The notes under the pieces were generated by a model, which was given only the letters and a program-made list of their open reading frames with translations, did not search any database and was not told the origin of the DNA. DNA of 64,000 nt from Siccirubricoccus deserti (lineage in GTDB: Bacteria; Pseudomonadota; Alphaproteobacteria; Acetobacterales; Acetobacteraceae), in assembly GCF_014283215.1 (NCBI RefSeq), contig NZ_JACOMF010000019.1, forward strand, positions 1-64,000, given 5' to 3'. Positions 37,173 to 45,556 of this stretch are shown piece by piece (the stretch's first letter is position 1; every line of letters begins with the position of its first letter). A program made the translations under genes and the position numbers.

Positions 37173-39068
37173 GTGTCGCGTCCGGCGTCACAACCTGGTT
37201 GTCTCATGATCACCTCAGAGGCGCCCAAGCCGATACAGGACAATACCGCGGCGGTTGCAACGCCGGCGCGCCAGCCTGCCCGCGGTCGCAATGATCTGCC
37301 GGAGGGCAGGGCACGGCCAGCCGGCTGGCGCCCGTTCTCGACCGCCATCGCCGAACAGGCCGCCCGGATCAGCCCCTATGACGTTGCCGATGATGTCCCG
37401 GCACTGATGTGGGTCACCGACGAGGCCGGGCGGATCGTCTACGTCAACCGCCGGTTCGAGGAGAGCTTCGGCGCAAGGCTCGAGCCGGGGCGCGTCGATG
37501 GCTGGCGCAGCCTTGTCCACGGCGATGATTTCGAGGCGTTCAACCTCGCCTTCGCCACCGCCTGCGGCTGCCGGCAGAGCTTCCGGACCGAGGTGCGCGT
37601 CATCGCCGCGGCCGGGGAGATCCGCTGGCACCGCTGTGAGGCGCAGCCGCAGATCGGCGCCGATGGCACGCTGCTCGGCTATGTCGGCTGCAGCGTCGAC
37701 ATCACCGAAGGCAAGGCGGCCGAGGCGGCGCTGCGCGAGCTGAACGCCACCCTGGAGCGGCGGGTGGCGGAACGCACCGCCCAGCTCGCCGCCGAGGCCG
37801 CCGCCCGGGCCGCGGCGCAGGACCGGCTGCGTCACGCCCAGAAGCTCGAGGCCCTCGGCCAGCTCGCCGGTGGCGTCGCGCATGACTTCAACAATTCCTC
37901 CGCCGCGGTGCTGGCCGGGATCGCGCTGCTGGAGAAGCACCATGGCGCCCTGCTCGCCGCCGCCGGCACCGGGCCGCGGCGCCTGCTCGCCGGCGTGCGC
38001 GAGGCGGCGGAGCGCGGCACCGCCATATCGCGCCGCCTGCTGGCCTTCGCCCGGCGGGAGGAGCAGCGCGCCGGCGACCTTGATCCGGGCGACCTGCTGC
38101 TGAACCTGAAGGCGGTGCTGGCGAATGCGCTTGGCCCGGCGGTCCGGGTGGTGCTCGACGTGCCGGGAAACCTGCCGCCGCTCCGGGTGGACCAGGCGCA
38201 GCTGGAGACGACCCTGATCAACCTGGCGGTCAATGCGCGGGATGCCATGCCCGGCGGCGGCACCGTCACCCTCGGCGCCGCCGAGGATCGGGTCGCCGCC
38301 CGCCCCCCCGGGCCGGCCTCGCTCGGCCGCGGCAGCCTCGCGCCCGGGCATTACATCCGCATCTGGGTCGCCGACACCGGCACCGGCATGGATGAGGCGA
38401 CCCTGGCCCGCGCCGCCGAACCCTTCTTCACCACCAAGCCGCGCGACAAGGGAACCGGCCTCGGCCTGTCCATGGCGGATGGCTTCGCCGGCCAGGCCGG
38501 CGGCGCCATGCACATCGCCAGCATAACGGGCCAGGGCACCACGGTCACGCTATGGCTGCCGCGGGCGGCGGAGGCGAAGAGCGTGGCGCGCGACGCGACG
38601 GCGGCGCACGGCAGGGCGCTGATCGTCGAGGACCAGCCGATGATGCGCCGCTACCTCGCCGAGTGCCTCGGGCATGAGGGCTATGAGGTGCAGCAGGCGG
38701 AGGATGCCGGCCAGGCGCTGGCCCTGCTCGAGGCCGGCGAGCCCTGTGACGTGCTGGTCACCGACCTGGCGATGCCGGGCATGGACGGCATCGCGCTGAT
38801 CCATGCGGCGCGGACGCGCCGGCCGGGGCTCGGCGCGGTGCTGCTGACCGGCACCGGCAAGCTGGCCGATGTGGCGCCGCTGGCGGCGCGCGGCGGCTTC
38901 GCCCTGCTGCGCAAGCCGGTGTCGCCGTCCGAACTGGCGGATTGCCTGGCACGGCTGGTCGAGGCGGGTTCTGCCGATGATGGCGGCCATGGCGTGGCGC
39001 CGGCCCGGCAACGGGACTACAGCATGCCGCAGTGCAGCATGCCGCACGCCAACGAGGGACTTGTATGA
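37173..39068 (+). CDS. PAS-containing hybrid histidine kinase with C-terminal receiver
   Basis: The 631-residue cytosolic protein has a disordered N-terminus, a PAS domain (about 72-190), a short coiled coil, a HisKA-type H-box with H237 in GGVAHDFNNSS, an ATPase domain with NLAVNARDAMPGG and GTGLGLSMADG, and a receiver with D531 in VTDLAMPG. No membrane span is present. The residues after the H-box differ from the usual FNNLL. GTG 37173 has GAGGG upstream; ATG 37206 is an alternative. It overlaps the FIST gene as ATGA. Confidence 0.9.
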   Translation: MSRPASQPGCLMITSEAPKPIQDNTAAVATPARQPARGRNDLPEGRARPAGWRPFSTAIAEQAARISPYDVADDVPALMWVTDEAGRIVYVNRRFEESFGARLEPGRVDGWRSLVHGDDFEAFNLAFATACGCRQSFRTEVRVIAAAGEIRWHRCEAQPQIGADGTLLGYVGCSVDITEGKAAEAALRELNATLERRVAERTAQLAAEAAARAAAQDRLRHAQKLEALGQLAGGVAHDFNNSSAAVLAGIALLEKHHGALLAAAGTGPRRLLAGVREAAERGTAISRRLLAFARREEQRAGDLDPGDLLLNLKAVLANALGPAVRVVLDVPGNLPPLRVDQAQLETTLINLAVNARDAMPGGGTVTLGAAEDRVAARPPGPASLGRGSLAPGHYIRIWVADTGTGMDEATLARAAEPFFTTKPRDKGTGLGLSMADGFAGQAGGAMHIASITGQGTTVTLWLPRAAEAKSVARDATAAHGRALIVEDQPMMRRYLAECLGHEGYEVQQAEDAGQALALLEAGEPCDVLVTDLAMPGMDGIALIHAARTRRPGLGAVLLTGTGKLADVAPLAARGGFALLRKPVSPSELADCLARLVEAGSADDGGHGVAPARQRDYSMPQCSMPHANEGLV

Positions 39069-40267
39069 TTGCTGTCGGCTACGCCAAGCACTCCGATCCG
39101 GTGGTGGCCGTCAGGCGCTGCATCGCCGCGATGGGCAGCGGCACGCCGCAGATGCTGATCGCCTTCTGCGGCGGCAAGCTGGAACCGCAGGCGGTGCTGG
39201 CGGAGCTGCGCCGGGCCTATGGGGCGACGCCGGTGTTCGGCGGCTCCGCCGCCGGCGCCATTGGTCGGGACGGCTTCGGTTATGGGGGCTTCGAGCTCGG
39301 GCTGATTGCCTTCATGACCCCATCGACGACGCCGACCGCGCTGGTCACCCGGAACCTGCTGCCCGATGAGCGCATCGCCGGGCAGATGCTGGGCACCGAG
39401 GTCCGCCGGATTGCCGCCGACAATGCAGTGGTCCTGATGCTGTTCGACAGCGTCGCCAGCACCGCCCCGCTGCGGCTGCACCACGCCAGCTCGATCGTCG
39501 AGGGCTTCCACGCCGGCTTCGGGACAGGCGCGGTCTGCCTGCTCGGCGGTGGGTTGCTGACCGACATGAACCTGACCGGCGGTTGGGTCTTTGACGGCGA
39601 AGGCGTGGTGAAGCACGCCGCCGTGGCCCTTGTCTTCCCGCCCGAGATCACGGCCGAGACGGTCATCATGCATGGTTGCCGGCCGGTCAGCACCTTCATG
39701 GAGATCACCCGGATCGAGGGCGCCGATGTCTACGAGCTCGACGGCCGTCCGGCGCTTACCGTCATTGAGCGCATGCTGGGCCTGCCGCTCGGCGGCTCGC
39801 GTGGGCAGGAGCTGTCGCTGGTCGCCACCCTTGGCCAGAAGCAGGGCGACCCCTTCGCGCCCTATGACGAGAATGCCTACGTCAACCGCCTCATCCTGCG
39901 TGCCGAGCCGGACACCGGCGCGGTCACCCTGTTCGAGCCGGATTTCGCCCGAGGCACCCAGGTACAGATCATGAGCCGCGACAATTCCCTGATGCTGGAA
40001 TCGGTGCGGCGCGGCGTTGCTGCGATGAATGCCACGATTGCCGGCGGCGAACCCCTGCTCGGCCTCTACATCGATTGCGCCGGGCGCGGCAGTGCGCGCA
40101 GCGGCGCGCCGATCGAGGAGGCGGAGCTGGTGGTGAAGGGCCTGGGCCGCGCGGTGCCCTTGCTCGGCTTCTACTCCGGGGTCGAGATCGCCCCCTTCGC
40201 CGGCGGGCAGAGCCGGCCGCTCGACTGGACCGGCGTGCTCACCGTGCTGCGGAGGCGGAGGCAGTGA
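39065..40267 (+). CDS. FIST-domain sensor protein
   Basis: The 400-residue protein contains FIST-N (about 10-200; GGKLEPQAVLAELR, FGGSAAGAIG) and FIST-C (about 210-375, ending in LLGFYSGVEIAPF). FIST domains are proposed ligand sensors for small molecules such as amino acids and occur with kinases and chemoreceptors. It has no output domain. Overlaps with the kinases on both sides (ATGA and GTGA) imply that the three proteins work as one complex or pathway. Confidence 0.92.
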   Translation: MIAVGYAKHSDPVVAVRRCIAAMGSGTPQMLIAFCGGKLEPQAVLAELRRAYGATPVFGGSAAGAIGRDGFGYGGFELGLIAFMTPSTTPTALVTRNLLPDERIAGQMLGTEVRRIAADNAVVLMLFDSVASTAPLRLHHASSIVEGFHAGFGTGAVCLLGGGLLTDMNLTGGWVFDGEGVVKHAAVALVFPPEITAETVIMHGCRPVSTFMEITRIEGADVYELDGRPALTVIERMLGLPLGGSRGQELSLVATLGQKQGDPFAPYDENAYVNRLILRAEPDTGAVTLFEPDFARGTQVQIMSRDNSLMLESVRRGVAAMNATIAGGEPLLGLYIDCAGRGSARSGAPIEEAELVVKGLGRAVPLLGFYSGVEIAPFAGGQSRPLDWTGVLTVLRRRRQ

Positions 40268-41625
40268 CGGCACGCGTGCTGCCCGCCAACCTCGGTCAGC
40301 TGGAGCGTGAGCTTGCCTATTACCGGCGCGAATGCAACGACCTCGGCGCCCGGCTGCTGCGGCTGCAGGAGGAGCAGAGCCAGGCCTTTCGCGAGGCACG
40401 CCGCAGCCGCACCGTCGCCAAGCTGATCCGCGAGGCCTATCGCCTCGCCGATGCGGATTCGACGCCCGAGGGCATCGGCATGCCGATGCTCGAGATGATC
40501 GTCGAGAACACGCTGTGCGACGGCGCGGCGCTGCTCAGCCTGGATCCAGCGCTCGGCCCCGGCTATTTCCGGGCGACCCATGCGATCGGCCCGCTTGGCG
40601 CGGAGAGCATGCCGCCGGTCTGCATCCCATCGCCACCGAGCTTCTTCTTCACCACCTCCCGCACCCTGATCGAGCCGCCGGCCTATGAGCTGACCGGAAT
40701 CCTGCGGCTGCCTTACGTGCTCTGGGCCTTCGATCGGTCGAGCGGCCATGCCGTGATCATCGGCAACCAGTCGGAGAGCAACGTCAGCCGGCCCTTCGAA
40801 TCCGGCGACCAGGAGCTGATCGAGGGCGCGCTGTCGGTCTACATCGACGTGCTGCTGAGGAAGCGCGCCGAGGTCGAGCTGCGCGCGGCCAAGGCGGCGG
40901 CCGAGCGGGCGAGCAATGCCCGGTCGCGCTTCCTGGCGACCTTGACGCATGAGCTGCGCACGCCGCTGAATGCCATCATCGGCTATTCGGAGATGATGGC
41001 CCCGGCCTCCCCCTACCAGCTGACCCTCGCCAACCGGCAGGAATATGCGGAACAGATCCTTGGTGCCGGCCGGCATCTGCTGGCGCTGATCGACGGCATC
41101 CTCGATTATTCGAGCATCGAGAGCGCATTGCCGTCGCTGAACCCCGAATGGCTGCCGGCCGAGCGGATCCTGGCGGAGGTGGCGAGCATGGCTGCGGGCG
41201 CGGGGCACCGCCGCGGCGTCGAGGTGGAGATCCTGCCGACCGAGCCGCAGCTGGAGCTGTTCGTCGATCCACTCCGGTTTCGCCAGGTGCTGCACAACCT
41301 GCTCGGCAATGCGGTGAAATTCTCGCGTGACGGGGCGACGGTGCGGATCGGTGCGGAGCGGAGCGGCGACACAGTGGTGCTGACGGTGCGCGACACCGGC
41401 ATCGGCATGCGGGCCGAGGACATTCCGCGGGCACTCGAGCCGTTCCAGCAGATCGACAGCACCCTGGCACGCAGCTTTGGCGGCGCCGGCCTTGGCCTGC
41501 CGATCGCCATGGGGCTGGCCGAGGCGCATGGCGCGACCCTGGCAGTCGACAGCGTGCCGGACCAGGGCACTACGGTCACTGTAAGCCTGCCGCGCGAGCG
41601 GGTCCGCTTCGCCGGGGCAGGCTGA
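40264..41625 (+). CDS. cytosolic histidine kinase partnered with FIST protein
   Basis: The 453-residue protein has an N-terminal coiled coil, a GAF-like region (about 50-195), a HisKA H-box with H229 in LTHELRTPLNAIIGYSE, an N-box (LLGNAVKFS), DTGIGM and GAGLGLPIAMG. There is no receiver, so it could pass phosphate to the receiver of the hybrid kinase two genes upstream. GTG 40264 overlaps the FIST stop. A paired N-terminal coil before GAF is common in kinases that read FIST partners. Confidence 0.9.
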   Translation: MTARVLPANLGQLERELAYYRRECNDLGARLLRLQEEQSQAFREARRSRTVAKLIREAYRLADADSTPEGIGMPMLEMIVENTLCDGAALLSLDPALGPGYFRATHAIGPLGAESMPPVCIPSPPSFFFTTSRTLIEPPAYELTGILRLPYVLWAFDRSSGHAVIIGNQSESNVSRPFESGDQELIEGALSVYIDVLLRKRAEVELRAAKAAAERASNARSRFLATLTHELRTPLNAIIGYSEMMAPASPYQLTLANRQEYAEQILGAGRHLLALIDGILDYSSIESALPSLNPEWLPAERILAEVASMAAGAGHRRGVEVEILPTEPQLELFVDPLRFRQVLHNLLGNAVKFSRDGATVRIGAERSGDTVVLTVRDTGIGMRAEDIPRALEPFQQIDSTLARSFGGAGLGLPIAMGLAEAHGATLAVDSVPDQGTTVTVSLPRERVRFAGAG

Positions 41626-41652
41626 CCGGCTGCCCGGACCGCCACGGCGAGC

Positions 41653-41669
41653 GGCCGGCGATGCCGGCC
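41653..41669. terminator. hairpin between convergent kinase and desaturase genes
   Basis: GGCCGGC (41653-41659) pairs with 41663-41669 around a GAT loop, 28 bases after the kinase stop. Another small stem follows near 41674. No T-tract. It is a plausible shared end for the two converging transcripts. Confidence 0.45.
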
Positions 41670-41818
41670 CGCCTGGCCTGCGGCCAGACGAGGGCGCACC
41701 CGCCACCGGCTCCGGTGACCGAGCCCTTGCCTCCCGCACCCTTCGGGCGCGGGCATCGTCCCGGCCACGCCCGCATCGGCCCCGCTGCCGGGACGCGCCG
41801 GTGTCGTGGCAAGCCGTG

Positions 41819-43006
41819 TCATCGGCCGATGGCTTCGGGCGTCGTCGCCGCCAGGGTTTCGAGATTCTGGTCGATCGCCCGGAACAGGCCCCAGGTCTCG
41901 AAGTAGCCGGTCGGGAAGCCGGGAGAGCCGGCGTCGAGATCCGCCTGCCGGGCATGGATGTAGTCGGCCCAGCGGCGCGTCGCCGGCTTGCGGTGGTGGA
42001 AGTCGTGGCAGGGCGCATCGCCCACCAGCACGAACAGCCGGACGAAGAGCTGCACGGTCAGCAAATCCACCCACCAGAGTGTCCATTGCAGCATGCCTTC
42101 TGGGGTCGTCGCCGACAGCTCCGGCGGGGCGGAACCCGGAAAAACGCCGGCGGTTGCATGGCAGACGAATTCGCGGTCGCGCACCGCCATCACCTCCGGC
42201 TCCGGGAAGCGATGCTCGCAGAGAATCCGCAGCACCGTCGCCATCTGCAGCAGCACAGTGACCGGCAGCACCCAGACCACGGCGAATTCGAGCAGCATCC
42301 CGGTTGCCGCCGCCGCGCCGATCGCACCGATCCAAGCGACGCGGCCGACCCAGTCATGGGCCCGGTCGCCGGTCATCAGGCTGGCGCTCAGCCGGCGTTG
42401 CAGGAAGCGGGCGTGGAAGCCCGGGGAGATCAGGTTGATGGCGACGCGGCGCCACAGCTCGGCCTTCGGCATGTCCGGCTCCAGGCCACACATGCCGAGC
42501 ACAAAATCGGCGAACTCATCTTCCTCCGTCAGCAGCTTCCGCGGGCTGTGGTGCAGCATGTGCTCGCGCTGGTAGTCGTCGAAGCGCTTGAACAGCAGCA
42601 GGGCCGAGATCAGCCGGCCAACCTGGCGGTTGCGCTCGCGGCTGCTGAACACGGTCCCGTGCGAGCAATGATGGAACACCACCACCTGGAACAAGCCGAG
42701 GCCGCAGCAGGTTGCGGTAAGGCCGATCGGCAGCAGCAGCCATATTGCCAGTGTCGATTCTGACAACAGAAATGGGCAAAGCGACAGCACACAGCCCGCG
42801 AGGATCCATCCAAGCGCCCCGGAGACGAAGCTTTCCGCCCGGCGTCCGGCAGGGGCTTCCCCAGGGGCGGGCTTGGCCGTCAGCCAAGTCAGGAAGGGCT
42901 GGATCCAGCTGGGAAGGCGGGCTGCCATGCGCGTCCTGGGATCGACCGGCAAGCTGAACGAGGTGAGGATCCGCGTGTCCGCGGTCACATCGCTGATCAG
43001 GGTCAT
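41819..43006 (-). CDS. membrane fatty acid desaturase-like di-iron enzyme
   Basis: The 395-residue protein has four to six membrane spans and three His boxes: HHCSH at 112-116, HMLHH at 149-153 and HDFHH at 334-338. These hold the two irons of membrane desaturases and hydroxylases; H265 in EHRFPEP may add a ligand. The substrate could be a lipid acyl chain or a carotenoid-like molecule. AAGGAG lies nine bases before ATG 43006 but is buried in a large inverted repeat. The gene is a single transcription unit facing a long AT-richer gap. Confidence 0.88.
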   Translation of the reverse strand: MTLISDVTADTRILTSFSLPVDPRTRMAARLPSWIQPFLTWLTAKPAPGEAPAGRRAESFVSGALGWILAGCVLSLCPFLLSESTLAIWLLLPIGLTATCCGLGLFQVVVFHHCSHGTVFSSRERNRQVGRLISALLLFKRFDDYQREHMLHHSPRKLLTEEDEFADFVLGMCGLEPDMPKAELWRRVAINLISPGFHARFLQRRLSASLMTGDRAHDWVGRVAWIGAIGAAAATGMLLEFAVVWVLPVTVLLQMATVLRILCEHRFPEPEVMAVRDREFVCHATAGVFPGSAPPELSATTPEGMLQWTLWWVDLLTVQLFVRLFVLVGDAPCHDFHHRKPATRRWADYIHARQADLDAGSPGFPTGYFETWGLFRAIDQNLETLAATTPEAIGR

Positions 43007-43012
43007 GCAATT

Positions 43013-43079
43013 CTACTCCTTGCTGTGCAGGCCTTATCGGCACCCTCTTGGAATGAGGTAGCCTGGCAGCAAGGAGTAG
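43013..43079 (-). promoter_or_regulatory. 5' leader hairpin that masks the desaturase ribosome binding site
   Basis: CTACTCCTTGCTG (43013-43025) is the exact inverse of 43067-43079, a 13-bp perfect pairing. After a small internal loop, CAGGC (43028-43032) pairs with GCCTG (43061-43065). A third stem, CCTC (43044-43047) with GAGG (43055-43058), lies in the loop. On the minus-strand mRNA the near arm contains the AAGGAG site. A fold that hides it would block translation until opened. A DNA operator is an alternative reading. Confidence 0.6.
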
Positions 43080-43221
43080 CAACGAAACGAGCTTTGGTGT
43101 CCTGGGGATAGTACGGCCGCAGAAAAGTCGCATCCGCGGTCTATCAATCGCGATGCGTTAATAAGTTGAACACTATTCTGTGCTTGCCGCCGCGAAAGCT
43201 GCAGCATGTACCGGCAAAAGT

Positions 43222-43235
43222 GTCGTAAATACGAC
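43222..43235. promoter_or_regulatory. inverted repeat, possible operator
   Basis: GTCGT and ACGAC are separated by AAAT; flanking A and T bases extend the symmetry imperfectly. It lies about 215 bases upstream of the desaturase start in the AT-richer gap, a fitting place for a regulator site. Confidence 0.35.
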
Positions 43236-43429
43236 TTAAGACCTTCCTGCCAGCGATCAAGGCTTGCACAATAAGTCCCTAATTTGCTGCGATTAGGATG
43301 GCTTGAGTGGTAACGGCCACAGGATCCGATGCGATGCGAACCGGCAGGCTGAGAAGCCTACCTCCGGCCCCCGGCTCAGCTGTCTCCGACACGGAACGGA
43401 AAATTGTTTCATGCCGCCATACATCAATT

Positions 43430-43454
43430 CTTCGAGATTTATTGCATCTCGAAG
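43430..43454. repeat. 9-bp perfect hairpin in intergenic region
   Basis: CTTCGAGAT (43430-43438) pairs with ATCTCGAAG (43446-43454) around a 7-base loop. No T-run follows on either strand. It could end the minus-strand CoA transferase transcript or be an operator. Confidence 0.4.
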
Positions 43455-43623
43455 CTGGCGCTATTGCTATAGCGGGTTGCTGGCGCGCCGAAAGCAATCA
43501 ACCCAGGGTCCGGCGCCGGTAGCCTGTTCCGTGCACATCGATGCTGATCGCGTTTTCGAGGCGATGCCCTGCCCGATCCGCCCGCTCCGCCAGGGAGGCG
43601 ACGCCAGCGGGAACTCGCGCTGG

Positions 43624-45042
43624 TCAATGGCTCTGGGCCCAGGCCGGCGCATGGGTTCCGAGTGGCACTGAGGGCAGGGCCCAATAGGCCGGCGTCTCCG
43701 CCAGTTGCCCCGAATGCCGCAATGCGGTGATGCGGCCGAAGCCGCTTTCGCTCTCCTCAAGCACAGCGCCGAGCTCGTCCATCGCCGGTACCGTCGCCCG
43801 GAAGCCTTCGGCCAGCCGCCCCAGCCCGCGCAACCACATCCCGGTGCCGACCAGCGAGACCCGCACCTGCCAGCTGCCGCCCTCCTCCGCCCGCCGCAGC
43901 AGCGCCGCCAGCGTGCCGAAGGCCAGCAGATAGCCGGAAGCATGGTCGAGCGCTTGGCAGGGCAGCACCTTCGGCGCCGCATCGGCGGGATCGGCGCCAG
44001 CCGCCACCGCCTCGGCATGGTTGAAGCCGCTGGCGGTCTGCACCAGGCTGTCGAAACCGCGCCGCCCGCCCCAGGGGCCGACCTCGCCATAGGCCGAGAG
44101 CGCGGTGCAGACGATGCCGGGCCGCAGCGCCGCCAGATCGGCGGGGGCGAAGCCATGGCCGGCGATGGCGCCGGGCCGGTAGCCCTGCAGGAATACATCC
44201 GCGCCGCGCGCCAATCGCCGCAGCGTCTCGCGCCCGGCGGCGCTGCGCAGGTCGAGCGAGGCGGTGCGTTTGCCGCGGCCGGTGTCGACGACGAGATCGT
44301 CGAAGCTCGGCAGATGCGCGGCGCTGATGTGCAGCACATCGGCGCCATGCGCCGCCAGGGTCCGGCCGCAGACCGGCCCGGCGATGACCCGTGTCAGGTC
44401 GAGCACCCGCAGCCCTTCCAGCGGCCGCGCGCCCAGCGGCGGCAGCGGCGTGGGCGGCGCATCGCCGATCCGCTCAATGCGCAGCGGCGGCAGGCTGGCG
44501 ACCGCCTGGCCCTGCGGATGCGCATCCCATTCGGCGAAGCTGCGCATTGCGGAGACGCACAGCCCTGCCTCCGCTGCCGCCTGCTCGAAGTCAAAGGCCT
44601 TCCAGCCGCCGAGCGCCGCCGCCACCGCCTCCCGCGTCGCCGCCCCGTCGAGCAGCGACACCACCCCGGCGCGATGGTGCGGGAAATTGGTGTGCAGCCG
44701 GACGAAGCGGCCGTCGCCGCAGCGGTAGGTGCCGGCGATGTCATCCCAGCGGGCGCCGCGCTGCTCGCCGCCGCGCTTCAGATAGTGCTCGCTGTGGAAT
44801 TCGACGGCGGCATGGCGCATCTCGACCCGCGCCTCCTGTGCCGGGCCGCCGCGCCGCCGGTGCAGCTCGGCCACCGCGGCGGTGGTGGCGGCGATGGTTG
44901 CCTGGGCGGCGGCGCCGATCCGGAAGGAAGAGGGCAGAGCCGGCTCCGCCCCCGGCAGCGCCACCTGGCCCAGCGCGTCTGGCGGCAGCCCCGCCAGGCG
45001 CCACAGCGCGGCAAGAATGGCATGCGACGTCGGATCGGCCAT
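43624..45042 (-). CDS. CaiB/BaiF-type (class III) CoA transferase family protein
   Basis: The 472-residue protein has the class III core from about residue 205: LEGLRVLDLTRVIAGPVCGRTL, then VDTGRGKRTASLDLRSAAGRE and LLARGADVFLQGYRPG-like segments. The first 190 residues resemble a reduced second copy of the same fold, so it may be a fused or degenerate double-domain form. Family members move CoA between carboxylic acids. The catalytic Asp is not certain by eye. The gene is divergent from the KGG gene; substrate unknown. Confidence 0.85.
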   Translation of the reverse strand: MADPTSHAILAALWRLAGLPPDALGQVALPGAEPALPSSFRIGAAAQATIAATTAAVAELHRRRGGPAQEARVEMRHAAVEFHSEHYLKRGGEQRGARWDDIAGTYRCGDGRFVRLHTNFPHHRAGVVSLLDGAATREAVAAALGGWKAFDFEQAAAEAGLCVSAMRSFAEWDAHPQGQAVASLPPLRIERIGDAPPTPLPPLGARPLEGLRVLDLTRVIAGPVCGRTLAAHGADVLHISAAHLPSFDDLVVDTGRGKRTASLDLRSAAGRETLRRLARGADVFLQGYRPGAIAGHGFAPADLAALRPGIVCTALSAYGEVGPWGGRRGFDSLVQTASGFNHAEAVAAGADPADAAPKVLPCQALDHASGYLLAFGTLAALLRRAEEGGSWQVRVSLVGTGMWLRGLGRLAEGFRATVPAMDELGAVLEESESGFGRITALRHSGQLAETPAYWALPSVPLGTHAPAWAQSH

Positions 45043-45211
45043 GTGCAGGATCTCCCTGCCAAGAGCCTATCGCCGTTCCCCACGGGCCGTCACCAGCCGG
45101 CGATCCACGCAGGTGATCGGCCGGCCCGTGCAGCGGCTCCACAGCATGCGACTTCCCCACCCGCGGCGTCGAAACCGTTCCCGGAATGTCCAAACTTCGC
45201 CAACGTCAGCG

Positions 45212-45236
45212 GGAAACGGGGGCGGTGTCGAGCGTT
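45212..45236 (+). promoter_or_regulatory. EcfG-like general stress promoter for the KGG gene
   Basis: GGAAA at 45212-45216 and CGTT at 45233-45236 are separated by 16 bases. The alphaproteobacterial general-stress sigma factor EcfG uses GGAAC-N16-17-CGTT, so only one base differs. The -10 element is about 60 bases before the start of a stress-protein gene. Confidence 0.5.
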
Positions 45237-45296
45237 CAGAGGGGACGGAGTCGTCACAGGGACGGCGCCGCAACATCGGGACGAACGGACAGCACC

Positions 45297-45518
45297 ATGG
45301 CCAACCAGCAATCTTCGGCCGGTGGCGGCAAGGGCAACCCCGGTAATTTCGCCAATGACCGGGAAAAGGCGCGCGAAGCCGGCCATATCGGCGGCATGCA
45401 CCAGGGCAAGGAGAACAACCCCGGTAATTTCGCCAATGACCGGCAGAAGGCCGCCGAGGCCGGCCGCAAGGGCGGGCAGCACAGCCACGGCGGCCGGCGC
45501 GACGCCGAGAAGAAGTAG
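45297..45518 (+). CDS. KGG-repeat stress-induced hydrophilic protein
   Basis: The 73-residue protein is very hydrophilic and glycine-rich. It has two copies of a roughly 27-residue unit, NPGNFANDREKAREAGHIGG and NPGNFANDRQKAAEAGRKGG, typical of YciG/Con-10-type stress proteins. Such small disordered proteins accumulate under osmotic, starvation or general stress; their mechanism is unclear. ATG 45297 is chosen because the repeats start soon after. A stress-sigma-like promoter lies upstream. Confidence 0.9.
   Translation: MANQQSSAGGGKGNPGNFANDREKAREAGHIGGMHQGKENNPGNFANDRQKAAEAGRKGGQHSHGGRRDAEKK
45336..45443 (+). repeat. 27-base perfect direct repeat inside KGG gene
   Basis: Bases 45336-45362 and 45417-45443 are identical over 27 positions, 81 bases apart (27 codons). 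The coding repeat is conserved at the DNA level, not only in protein, which suggests recent duplication or gene conversion. Confidence 0.9.
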
Positions 45519-45556
45519 CGATACCTGCGGCGCCCGGCGTGCGGCGGGGTTGAGCG

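Larger units (their letters stand above)
43080..43623. other. AT-richer intergenic region upstream of desaturase
   Basis: Base composition is visibly lower in GC than the rest. No supported gene was found; short open frames here have no recognisable features. It holds a GTCGT-AAAT-ACGAC inverted repeat (43222-43235), a 9-bp perfect hairpin (43430-43438 with 43446-43454) and probably the desaturase promoter. The CoA transferase gene on the far side ends toward it. Confidence 0.5.

Noticed and set aside
43430-43454. Intrinsic terminator reading of the 9-bp hairpin
   Set aside because: No T-run follows on either strand, so it is listed as an inverted repeat of unknown role rather than a terminator.
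43279-43497. Possible small genes in the desaturase-CoA transferase gap (both strands)
   Set aside because: No ribosome site, no recognisable domain and overlapping frames on both strands; treated as non-coding.
45183-45207. Second stress-sigma-like site, GGAAT-N16-CGTC
   Set aside because: Both elements differ from the consensus, while the nearby GGAAA-N16-CGTT site fits better and is closer to the gene.
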